NCBI GenBank assembly: GCA_034359265.1
Contig: CP136894.1
Span: 31,340,501-31,404,500, forward strand
Origin: Canna indica
Lineage: Eukaryota; Streptophyta; Magnoliopsida; Zingiberales; Cannaceae
DNA: 64,000 nucleotides
Reading direction: 5' to 3'
Positions 46,558 to 57,525 of this stretch are shown here, piece after piece. The notes beneath the pieces are model-generated. The model saw only the letters and a program-made list of their open reading frames with translations, had not been told where the DNA came from and searched no databases. Position numbers and translations under genes: made by a program. Each line of letters opens with the position of its first letter. Position 1 is the stretch's first letter.

Positions 46558-47326
46558 TGTTGGCCCAAGGGTTGCCCCTATGCCTCGATACCTATTTTGA
46601 TGATGACAAACATGAAACTAATGCATTTGTGAAGTTTTGAGCTCAGGTTGATGGTGCGATACACATGCGAACTTCGGTCGGAAAAACACCAAGAAACATC
46701 AAAAATGGATCCGACGATGATCGTGTAGAAATCCTAGGATTAGAAATAGAAACTATATAATATGACTCTACGAATACATCCTAAATATGATTGTAATATT
46801 TTCCAAGTGAAAACTCAGAAATAGAACCCGAAAACAAACTTCGCTAGAAGAAATCAGCAAAAAGGCAATTTTCCAAGGTTCGGCCAATGGGCGGTCGATG
46901 GCCGGTCGACGGCCGGTCGACCGGCCCATCAACCTCGCTTGTAAGGTGTGGTAGGTAAACATCTTAGGGTTTTCTTTCTAGTTTTGTGTTTTGCCTAAGT
47001 GAATAGGTGTTGGCACTTTCTCAAACGGTTGAGAAATGAGTCCTCATTGAATTCAAAGGGAAACATTAATTCTATAAAGAAGTTTGGTTAGAAATATTTG
47101 GTGTGGAGCCAACGTAGTGGAGTAGGCGGTTGGCCGAACCACTATGTTTGCATTGCTTTGATTGCTTGTTTTTATTTGATATCTATACTTGTCAAAGCAT
47201 CGTAACTAGATAAATATCAAGTTGGTTGTGATCGGGTTTGAATTGAAAAGAATCGAATTGAACTTAGTTTTTAATCACACACTATTCACCCCCCCCTCCC
47301 CTTCTAGTGTGGGTATTTCAACAACA
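46558..47326 (+). repeat. 5' LTR of the 46558 element
   Basis: Starts TGTTGGCCCAAGGG, ends CAACAACA before the primer site, 769 bp. It has a GGTCGACCGGCC palindrome cluster at 46883-46925 and an inverse copy of the GGTTCGGCC block near 47130. It is homologous in inverse orientation to the solo LTR at 28805. Confidence 0.85.
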
Positions 47327-47340
47327 TTTGGTATAAGAGC
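47327..47340 (+). other. Primer-binding site of the 46558 element
   Basis: TTTGGTATAAGAGC; one base differs from the usual TTTGGTATCAGAGC. Confidence 0.85.
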
Positions 47341-47383
47341 GAGGTGGTAGGATTAGATTTAATCATCTACCCTACAATTTAGA

Positions 47384-48929
47384 ATGTCTATCAAAATCCA
47401 ATTAGCCCAAGGGTCCTCTACTCTATTCCACCACTCTTCGATGGTAACAACTATGCCTATTGGAAGATACGAATGAATAGCTTCCTTCAGTGACTAGGCA
47501 TGGATGTATGGAGGATGATCCAAGTAGAGTATAAGCAAACCACAAAGATCATGGATGAGTGGAACCCGGAAGATATTAGACTCTTTAATGCAAATGTCAA
47601 GGCTGTAAATGCATTATATTGTGGCATATCTATTAATGAATTTAATCGTATTTCTACTTGTAAGTCCGCCTTACACATGAAGGCAGTTCACAAGTTAAGT
47701 AATCTAAGATAAACTTTCCCATCCATGACTATGAAATGTTTAAAATATTATCGCATGAATCAATTGATGCCATGTATGCACGTTTTTAAAATATAACAAA
47801 TGGCTTATCTAACCTTGGGAGAGACATAATGGAAGAGGAGAAGGTAAGGAAGCTCCTCCGTTCCTTCCCAAAGCTTGGGAGCCAAAGGTAATCGCAATCA
47901 AGGAAGCCAAGCATTTGGCTACATTGAAGCTTATTGAGCTCATTGGATTACTCATGACCAATGAGATCGATATGAAGCAACACAAGGAGGAAGATGCCCC
48001 CAAAAGCGAGACCGTTGCTTTAAAAGCATCACACCAGGTTGAAGAACCTTCATCATCTGAAGAAGAAATGGATGACTTTGAAGAAATAACGATGATGACA
48101 AGGAGGTTCATGAACTTCATGATGGGCAGCATGAGAGAACACAAGGGAGCCTACACGTGCTACAATTGCAACAAGACCGGGCACCTAAAGAAGGATTGCC
48201 CACTTCTCAAGATAGCCTCTACCCCCTCCCCCTACAAGAAGGACAAGTACAAGAAGAAGAAGAAGACAATGATGGCTTCTTGGGATGAAAGTGAATCCTC
48301 ATCAAGTGAAGAGGCGACCAGAAGCGAAAAGGCGAACCTTTGCCTCATGGCAAGTGATAGTGAGGTAAAATTTACTTTTCGTGAGCTTTCTTTTACGCAA
48401 GAAGAATTAGAAATTGAATTTGATCAAATGCATGATGAATTTAATGCAATTAGAAGGAAATTCAAAGAACTTAAAAAGGACAACAAATCCATAGAAATAG
48501 AAAATGATAACTTGCTACTTTCTTGCAATGCCTTAAGGAAAGAGGTAGATAGCCTTAAGGATGAAAAGAATGCATTTGATGTTGTTTAGAAAAATTTAGA
48601 AAATGAAAATGAAAAACTAGAGGGTGAAAATAAGTTTCTAAGTGATCAGAACACTTGAATGATAGCATGCATAGTCTAAAAAGGGAGATATGCATGCTAA
48701 ATGAGAAACTGACAACCTTACAAAATGTCATGCCTAATGTTGTAAATGCTAGAAAAACCACAAATAATCATGCTTATGCACACTTCCATGCTCACACACA
48801 TAGCACCAAGAAATTTGATAGAAGTTGTTTTTCATGTTGTATTTTTGGTCATATGGCTAGAGATTTTGCACTTAGGAGGAACCCCCATGCTAGATTCACT
48901 TGGGTTCCTAAGATGACTAACAATCAAGG
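47384..48929 (+). pseudogene. Gag of the 46558 element, Sirevirus type, broken
   Basis: The N-terminal part has LFDGNNYAYWKIRM in one frame (near 47440), an in-frame TAG (47495), then WNPEDIRLFNANVKAVNALYCGI (47500-47710) and several frame changes. From 47915 to 48589 a 224-codon open stretch holds a CCHC knuckle (CYNCNKTGHLKKDC), an acidic and Ser-rich linker, LCLMAS and a coiled coil. After a stop comes the second knuckle (CFSCCIFGHMARDF, last Cys replaced by Phe) and TWVPK. The order is the same as in TR-GAG-1 and -2. It is cut at 48930. Confidence 0.85.
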
Positions 48930-50534
48930 TGTCACGCCCCAAACTCGAACATGACCGGCCAGAGTACCATCCGTACTCTGAAGCCTAACCCAACCAAGAC
49001 AACCAGATAAACATACAAAACCTGAACAGTTTATAAAAACCAATTCGATTTGCAGAAAACATAAACTGAATAATTTTTAAACCATCAATCAAATAGTTCA
49101 ACAATTTCAAATGTTCAAATCCTTTTAAAAAGAAACCGGTTAACATAAATGAATCCCTCATACTCAAAAATGCGGAAATAGACTCTAGACCCAAGTCCAC
49201 ATAACTCAAAAGAAAATATAAAAGTTTCTATAACTTGGGTATACACCCCCGACCACAACATGTCACGAGATCCGCTATCCTCGCCGCCACTAGCTGCGCT
49301 ACTGCATCCCAGTACCTCTCTGATCATGCTTAGGGGCTGAAAAACAACAATAATATAAACCGTAAGTCCGACTAGGACTTAGTGAGTAGTTTAGCCCTCA
49401 ATCAATCATGTCCAATACCACAAGTCCATCAAGCATATATAATATCCCAATAATCAACTACCCATATGTGGTAACAATTAACATAACCATCATTACACAT
49501 GAAATATAAATACCAATGTATCAAACCATCCATCCATGTAAATAATAAGCATAATGTGCGTAACCAATATTTCAAGTATGAAAGAAACATCATAACACAA
49601 TCATCTCTTCAAACAAGCCACCCGAGATGGTCGTCAGTGTGGCGGTGTTGACGAGCTTCCTAGTCCAGGAACCCATCGGTCCTATGAGTCGGGCACTGAT
49701 CACTGCTCTATCTCAGCGTACTTCCCGCTCAAGCCACCCGGGTCGGTCGTCAGTGTGGCGGTTGACAAGCTTCCAGGTTCACAATCACAAGCACAACCAA
49801 CCATCCATATGATAAGCAATAAAAAAAAATGAACATAACATTCTGTGAAGCCAAATAAATATCTTGGGACCCCTGAGGTTCCCAATATCAACATAACTCA
49901 CAGGCATCCGAAACCATTGCCGTACATCGGCCCATGCCTCATTATATAATATCATATCCATTCTCAAATATATAAATAAGCAATAATAATTCTCGACGAA
50001 CATTAAACTAATCTCAATCATGCGCCATGTATGTTATAAACAATTTATATGTCTCACATGATGAAAGAAAATAACAGAAGTAATATACCAAGTTAAGTGT
50101 CATAGATTCCCTACATATAATCGTTCACTTATCGTCCTAAAGCCTCATCACAGAGCCGACCACATGGCCTTAGGAGTTTTCTTAAGAAGACCCGACTCTT
50201 ACTCAATTTCTTCTTCCTATAGTTTGATATCCTTAGGTTGTCAAGTTAAGGAAACAGTATGTTCTAGGTGAACCTATCTTCATTATTTCCCAACTACGTG
50301 TCCCTACAGTCAAACCCCAACCCAACCGAGTCCTTAATAAGCCTAAGGACAACATGTATTACCCAAAAATAGTCCATAATCGAGTAGGACAGAAAGTATA
50401 CATTTAATTAATGACAGCTTATGTAAACTAGGGGAAACATATAATTACTAAGGAAAACATATTTCTAATCCTTGGTAGATGTGCACCTAAACACTAACAA
50501 TCCTTCTGTTGATCTTCCTCAACTAAGAAACAAA

Positions 50535-50821
50535 GGTCTCGTTTGGTTGACATGGGAAGTAACTTTCTGCAGAAAGTTACAATTCACATGAATTAACTTT
50601 CTATATGTATTTCTCGAAAAGTATCTAAAAAGTATTTGGTTGACAAAAAGTTAATTCATAGGAAGTGCAACTTCCCCTCTAGAACATGTTTGGTTGACAT
50701 GAGTACTTCCTAGGAAGTACATATCAAATGACCAATATATCCTTTTTAAAATCTCTTTATAAAATAATATTTTAATTTATATGCATTAGTATATATATGA
50801 AAAAAATAAACTTATTTATAA

Positions 50822-50873
<52 letters not shown>

Positions 50874-51291
50874 ATTTTTGCATATATAATTAACATAATA
50901 TATACTTTATTATATATGAAAAATCAATTTTTATTTATAGTTAATATGAAAAAATTACATATTTTTATTAAAAACAAATTAAATTAAAATAAATATGTAA
51001 AGAATTCAAGGATTATCTAATCTATAATATTGGGAATATAAATGATAAATTCTGTACTAAATGCAAATGTGAGGGTGAAATTAATTTTTTTCTTCAAATA
51101 CGATGTAGGAAGTGCAACTTACCATGGGGGGCTAAGTAAGTTATTTCCTGCATTTTGCAGAAAGTTGCACTTACTTAGGAAGTTGTACTTCCTGCAAAAT
51201 GCAGAAAGTATGTCAACCAAACATGAGCACTTTTTCCTACTTCCTGGGAAGTACAACTTCCTGCAGAAAGTAGTGTCAATCAAACGAGGCC
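50535..51291. mobile_element. Non-autonomous TIR element, 757 bp
   Basis: Imperfect terminal inverted repeats GGTCTCGTTTGGTTGACA and (reverse of the right end) GGCCTCGTTTGATTGACA. Inside, further inverted copies of GGAAGTGCAACTTCC and CTGCAGAAAGT cluster at both ends. The middle is AT-rich with a (TA)n run. No transposase is seen and no clean target duplication (left ..AACAAA, right AAGAAC..). The end sequence recalls PIF/Harbinger-type MITEs, but the superfamily is not settled. Confidence 0.7.
50825..50868. repeat. (TA)n microsatellite
   Basis: About 22 uninterrupted TA units in the middle of the 757-bp TIR element. Confidence 0.95.
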
Positions 51292-52495
51292 AAGAACTAA
51301 TCAAGGTTGTTAAGAAGCCTCAAGATCAATCAACAAAGGGGCCGCACCCCGAAACTCGATAGTGCACCATGTGGCAACAATTAACAAGGAAAATAAAACG
51401 AGTAACAATACATGAATTTTACAGTGTAGACATAGAATTTATGATTTATCAATGACTAATGAAATCATTCTGACATCCATGGAGAAATCCTCATGAGAGA
51501 GGGGGCGGCACACATTCAAGGGAAAAAAAATTCGACTAGAAACATGTGGCCACATAGAAGAGATTGAAAATGAGAAACAGTACAAGCATTGTACAATGAG
51601 ATTGTAGGTTCCTAAATTGATCAACGATTTAAGGTTTGCATCTTAAAACCACGGCAAAACAGGGGTGGCGGCCTGGGGTAGAAAACAGGGAAGAAATGGG
51701 TTAAACCACTCACCGGAGAAGGAAATTAAAAAGGAAGACGGTCCTCCACGCTCCCACAACTCCGGGTCCCCTGCCCAGTTTCAACTCCTCCCACGCCTTC
51801 TCCTTCCCTCTCGTGTATTCCAAAATCTACTCATCCAAATCAGATCTCCACCGTTCACATCTAGGGGCAAGGGGTCCCGGACTTTCTCCCCAAATTTTAG
51901 TTCAATCAGCTCCAGGATAGGGTCCCGATCGCCTAATTTGGCGAAACTTGACGTTGTAGAATCCTGGAGAAGAAAACCAAAAAATAGGGCTTTGGTAATT
52001 CCATGACAACGACAGATTCGACCATCAAAAACCAATCTCCACCGATCAAAATGTAAATCAAGAAATCTTCAACTTACTTTCCAAATTTCATTACGATCCA
52101 ACCACAGACGCTTTGTCGATCGCAAAGTTTTCTGCTAGCTGACGCTGCAAGGAGCAGTCTGCCGAGATTCCCTTCTTCCCTCGCCATGCGTGCGCCTCTT
52201 CCTATAGGCGCCCAAGGGGGTGTGCGGCTACTATGAGCGACATCCCCTGAGGGATGATGTATAAATACTATAACTCCAATCGCCAAATGACTAAAGATCC
52301 CCTTAACTTAAGTCAAGTCTAAAACAAATCATAACCCGACCAATATAAGTCCAATTTGAAGTCTGTTTGAACCTTCGGACTCGTCTCGAACCCAACTACT
52401 CATCTAAGAACTAATCAAACCTAGATAAATTAATTATCTTACGTGCAATGGCTAATCTTCAACTCACGCCCTCCAGCATTTCATCCGGCCCATCC

Positions 52496-53833
52496 TGTTA
52501 TGCCCTGAAATTTCTTTTAAATAATTAATATTATTAATTGGGGCTGTTTTGAAATTTATTGGTAGTTCGGGGGTATTTTCATAAAGTGAGCGAATAATCG
52601 CTTATTTAAGCCACTCTAACCCCTTTTTCTCTTGTAGTTGCTGCCGACGTGTACCGTGGAGATCGTGAGCACGTGGCGGATCGTAGCAGCGGTGTGTGAC
52701 TTTGAAGAATTCGAAAAATTATCCGGAGTTCGTGGACCTTGAGGTAGGATTCCCGTCCTACTCCTTTCTTTTTGCGTAGGGTAACCTTGTTTTTAGGATG
52801 AGATTCCGCGTTGATGTCATGTTGAGTTGTAGATCTAAAATTTCTTGTATTTTCTCAAGTTTTGATGTGTTCTTGATGTGTTCTAGTATTCTAAAATTTT
52901 GGATCTAAAATTGTATCGTCGGATCTCGTCAATTTTTTCTCTTCTTGTCGTTGTTTGTCAAGATGTCGGCCTATCACTGTGCGTGAGATCGCCGCCAGGA
53001 GCGTCGTTGCTGCCGGACGCGTTGCTGCCGGGCGCATCATCGACACGCGCACGAAGTCGCCCTGCGCGATGTCGGCCTACGCGGTGTCGCCCTGCGCGAG
53101 GGGCAGGGACACCCCAGACAGGGGTCGTAGCCCCTATTCTTCGTTTCCGCCTAGTAGTAGGGCAGCGGCAAGTCATTGACGTCGTTGATGAGCTCCCCAG
53201 CAACCCGATCGATTGGAGTAATCGGGATGGAGGCGGCGGCGGCTGGTAGATGCGGCGGCTGTTAGAAGTGTCGTATGAATCTAGGTTGGGTGAAGGGGTG
53301 AAGGAGTAGGTTATATCAGCGTTATAAACTTTGTAACAGTGTTATCTTTAAATATATCATGTTACTATTATTTGGTGACTGTTTTAGATAAATAACACTG
53401 TTATATATGATGAGTTGGCTTTATTTAAGGTGGTTGGTATCATTGTAGTTGTAGCCGCGATTTACGGGTTATAACACTGTTACGAATATTGTAGCAGGAA
53501 CCTATTTAAGTAGTATTTTGGAAAGTATTATTTTAGTTATTTTCATGGTTTCTACCCGAGTTGTTTTGTTGTTATAATAGTTGTTAAGATGAATCTCATC
53601 CTAGATCGGTTGTTACCCTATGTCGAAATATTACCTTGTTGTTCTCTTCCGTTGAAAATTGATATCTATTGTCGTTGAAGCTCTTTATGCATTTTTATTG
53701 ATACATGTTGAAAGCATGATAGTTTCATATGCTTATTAGTTGAGGATGCTAGTAGAGCTAGTTGCATGTCGTATCTGTTGATAACATCATTATGCAGTTG
53801 TTCATATATTTAATTCATATATGATGTTATGAA
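52496..53833 (+). repeat. 5' LTR of gypsy element F, left part
   Basis: Starts TGTTATGCCCTGAAATTTC at the broken end of LTR E and is interrupted at 53834 by TR-GAG-2. It includes a CG-rich stretch at 52960-53245. Open frames across that stretch are by-products of the base composition. The right part is 62866-63669. Confidence 0.8.
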
Positions 53834-56245
53834 TGAAGACGAAATGGCAACACTAAAGGGGGGTGAATAGTGTGTTAACTAAATTAATTAACTAAAGACG
53901 AAATGGCAACAATAGTGTGTTTCTCAATACGTTTATACAAGATGCAATCTTGAAATTTAAATGCGGAAGTAATATAAATAATTAAGCACAAGAAACAATA
54001 AATAACAATGCTAACACAGTAATTTATAGTGGTTCGGCCCCAATGCCTACTCCACTACCTAAGGACCCCACTTAGGATTTCCAAACTAGGTTTACTAGAT
54101 TAATTAGGTTTCCCTTACACAAAGGACTTTGACTCGAAGAGTCACACTCTTGACCTAAGGCACTTCCACACCCGGAAGTCTCTTCCTTCTTATCAAGAGC
54201 ACTCTTCTACCTCAACCCTAAGGGACAACTAAACTAATCCTAGTAATAACTAATTTTTACACAAGTGGCTTTACACCTTCACAACAAGGTAACTACTTCA
54301 CACAACAAGACCTAACAACCTAGGTCTTACAAACGCACAAATCAAATAAAAACGTGTTCAAATAAATTGTTAAAATACAATCAAAAGAGCTAAAAGATTA
54401 AACCAAATATTAATGCTCCTTTGCAAGCCTTTGGCGCCTTCAACTCGTCAGGAGGTAGAACTCGTATTAGATCCCAAGTTGAGGAAGAAAGCTAGGCGCT
54501 TGCGAGAATGTTCACGGAAGAACAGAGCGCTACTTAATCGATCTTTAAAGGCTCAATTCTCCCTTTTGAGTGCTCAATAAAGTCTGTAAGAATCAAGGAA
54601 GAGTTATAAAAAAGATTAGATAAGGTATATTTATACCCTCACCAAGAAACGGTAGCTCAACGGATAGAAAACTATCCGTTGCAGTCGCCCGGTGGATTGG
54701 TCGGTCGACCGACCGATCGACCGCTCAAAGGACCGACGCCTCTTCTCTCTATGCGGTCGATCGACGGGTCGACTGCCCAAATGCAAAACTGCGTTCCCGC
54801 AATCCGATCGACCGCCCGGTCATTGCGCTTGGGTTCATCGCGGGAATTTATCGAAGCTCGACGAGTGCACCAAGTTGCAGTGGATGAGTCGAAAGATCAA
54901 ATGAAAAGCTCTCCAAGTTGATGCTCGTTGAAAGCCGGAACTCGAAAACCAAGCGCGGAAGAAAAAGGCTGAAGAAACCAAATTCAGCCTAGGTTCGATC
55001 GATCGGGCGGTCGACCGAATATGGTAAGGAAAATGGCTGTAGCCATCTCGGTCAACCGATCGGTCGATCGACCGAAGCCCAAAATGGGCAGTAGCTCTAT
55101 CGGTCGACCGACCTGCGCTCGCTGAAGATGCAAACCTGCGTTGGTCGACCGGGCGGTCGACCGGATTACGGGAAAGTAGTTTTGCGTCTGGGCGGTCGAC
55201 CCGTTGATCGACCGCACAGAGAGAAGAGGCATCGGTCGCTTTGAGCGGTCAATCGATCGATCGACTGACCAATCGACCGGCCGACTACAACAGATAGTTT
55301 TCTTTTCATATATATGTATGTTGATAGGGGGAGAAATCGCTTAGATGATATCCTTCTATGCTTTAATGATATATTTTCTTAAGGAAGTTTGTCATCATCA
55401 AAAAAGGGGAGATTGTTGGCTTTAGGTTTTCAACCTTGGTCTTAATCTCTTAATCTCAGTTTGATGAAAACAAACATGAAACTAATATTTCGTGAGAAAT
55501 CTTTCAGGTTCCATATCGATTAGCATTCGATGTCCTCGATCGGTAAAATTGGAGAAATCGATAAATCGGAAGGACATTGATCGTCACGCTCGGGTTCATC
55601 GCGGGAATTTCTCGAAGCTTGACGAGTGCACCAAAGTCGCATTGGACGAGTCTAAAGATCAAATGAAAAGCTCTCCAAGTTGATGATCGTTGAAAGTCGA
55701 AACCCGAAAACCAAGCGCGGAAGAAAAAGGCTGAAGAAACCAAATTCAACCTAGGTTCGGTCGATCGGGCGGTCGACCAAATAGGGTAAGGAAAATGGTT
55801 GTAGCCATCTCGGTTGACCGCCCTGTCGACCGAAGTAGCTACTGCCACTTTGCGGCATCCTTCGGTCGACCGAGATGGCTAAAGCCATTTTCCTTACCCT
55901 ATTCGGTCGACTGAACCTAGGCTGAATTTGGTTTCTTCAACCTTTTTCTTCCACGCTTGGTTTCCGGGTTTCGACTTTCAACGGGCATAAACTTGGAGAG
56001 CTTTTTGATTTGATCTTTGGACTCATCCAATGCGACTTTGGTACACTCGTTGAGCTTCGAGAAATTCTCGCGATGATCAATGTCCTTCCGATTTATCAAT
56101 TTCTCTAATTTTTCCGATCGAGGACATCGAACGCTAATCGATATAGAACCTGAAAGATTTCTCGACGAAATATTAGTTCCATGTGTGTTATCACCAAAAC
56201 CGAGATTAAGAGATTAAGACCAAGGTTGAAAACCTAAAGCCAACA
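53834..56245 (-). repeat. 3' LTR of TR-GAG-2, enlarged by a foldback
   Basis: + strand TGAAGACGAAATGGC to AAAGCCAACA, 2412 bp against 1467 bp for the 5' LTR. The first 1.0 kb and last 0.4 kb align with the 5' LTR. The roughly 1 kb between is inverted LTR and internal sequence. A short duplication of AAAGACGAAATGGCAAC occurs at 53895-53912. Confidence 0.85.
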
Positions 56246-56350
56246 ATCTCTCCCTTTTTGATGATAGCAAACATCCTTAAGAAAATATATCATTAAAGCA
56301 TAGAATGATATTATCTAAGGGATTTCTCCCCCTATCAACATGCATATCTA
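54833..56350. repeat. Large inverted repeat in and beyond the 3' LTR of TR-GAG-2
   Basis: 54833-55300 is the reverse complement of LTR sequence equivalent to about 62220-62680. 55308-55837 is the reverse complement of 55862-56350, that is the last LTR bases, the CCAACA end, the first PPT and the start of the internal region. The two arms of roughly 0.5 kb are separated by only about 24 bases. The 5' LTR does not have this, so it arose after, or outside, normal reverse transcription. Confidence 0.85.
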
Positions 56351-56480
56351 TAATAAAACTCCCCCAATCTATATGCATGGTCTTCCTATATTTTCCTCCT
56401 CTTTACCTATAATTTTCTCCCCAATTTTCCTATACATTTCTCCCCCTTTTTCCTATACATTTCTCCCCCTTTTGACATCA
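56246..56480 (-). other. Polypurine tract cluster of TR-GAG-2
   Basis: On the minus strand, GGGAGA- or GGGGGAGA-type tracts at 56246, 56327, 56360, 56411, 56437 and 56461: one beside the LTR and five more within 230 bases. Multiple PPTs are typical of Sireviruses. Confidence 0.7.
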
Positions 56481-57077
56481 ATCAAAAAGGGCAAGAAAGG
56501 TCATTCTAGTCAAAGGGATGAAACCCAAATATGTTTTTATGAAGTTGAGACTCTAAGTAGTATTTTTCATGAAACATGAAAATCTCAACCAAATGGATGG
56601 AAAACAATACTTGATATGAAACAAAATCATACATGATAAAAAAAAGTGATAGATACAATTCAAAACTAAATCATGTATGCACTCAAGTATGAAGTACTCA
56701 TATCTTTTTTCATGACTTTTTTAGTTTTCATTCAAACTCTCAACATATCAAGATATGGTCCTCTAAATCATGTATATCAAGTTTGAAGTGAAACTAATGT
56801 CATTGTAATCAAACTTTTAACTTAGCACGGTTTCATTTAAATTAAGCATAAAAACTATGAAAATGCTAAGTATCAAATTTTGCTATCTACTCATGTTTTC
56901 TCATATTTAGGCATCTAGACATGAAATATGAGAGAGTATAAGTCTATGAATCAAATTTGGGCTTAAATTGAAATTACTAAGTCACTTTGTTGACTTAGGT
57001 TAACCTATTCTTCAAGATTTGAAATACCAATTGTTGGATAAAATTTTTTGATACCAATTATGAATGGTCATTTGAAA

Positions 57078-57525
57078 TAGGGTTGTCCAGTATTCGGTTC
57101 AACCCGAACTGAACCGAAAAACCGAACCAAATTTTTCGGTTCGATTCGATTTCAACCGTTGTAGGTTCGGTTCTTTGACCCGAACCAAACCGAAATTTGG
57201 ATTTTGGTTCGGATTCGGTTCCCGGAATTCGAGAACCGACCCGAACCGAAAACCGAATTAATTAAAAAATAATATATTTTTTAAAAAATTTAATATAGAT
57301 AAGTAAATGGGTATTATAAAATAATTTTTAATTTTTAATTTTTAACCGAATTCATTAAAGTTTCGGTTTGCGGGTTGAAAATCGAACCGAACCGAATAAT
57401 TTCAGTTCGGGTTAGATCGGTTTAGGTATAGTTCGGTTCGGGTTCGGGTTGGAATTCGGGTATATAAAAAATTTTGGTTTGGTGAAATTCGGTTCGGTTC
57501 GGGTTAAACCGAATGGACATCCCTA
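57078..57525. mobile_element. hAT-type MITE, 448 bp
   Basis: Perfect 8-bp target duplication ATTTGAAA (57070-57077 and 57526-57533) and terminal inverted repeats beginning TAGGG(A/T)TGTCCA-like, both hAT features. Inside, CGGTTCGG/CCGAACCG units run inward from both ends, giving a self-complementary element. No coding capacity. Confidence 0.9.

Larger units (their letters stand above)
46558..48929 (+). mobile_element. Sirevirus-like copia element, 5' part only
   Basis: LTR, primer site and gag on the + strand, inserted in the 5' LTR of D and cut at 48930 by LTR E. Whether it carries pol or is another gag-only element cannot be told, because the rest is not in view. Confidence 0.8.
48930..52495 (-). 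repeat. LTR of gypsy element E, truncated at the right
   Basis: + strand start TGTCACGCCCCAAACTCG, target side CAAGG. It is the reverse of LTR A over long blocks, for example 49620-49790 against 6150-6310, with AAGCCACCCGGGTCGGTCGTC. Without the nested TIR element it is about 2.8 kb. It has no CA end: it stops at CCGGCCCATCC where LTR F begins, in a part that corresponds to roughly the last 80 bases of LTRs G and C. Confidence 0.75.

Noticed and set aside
51665..52286. Open frames in a GC-richer part as a gene fragment
   Set aside because: Inside LTR E, in a transcribed-leader-like region common to these gypsy LTRs; no domain.
52899..53249. CG-rich overlapping frames as a gene
   Set aside because: Part of LTR F; overlapping frames on both strands are expected from high GC.
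54679..55280. Regular palindromes considered as a CRISPR-like array
   Set aside because: A plant LTR context, irregular spacing, no unique spacers; the motif is an LTR palindrome cluster.
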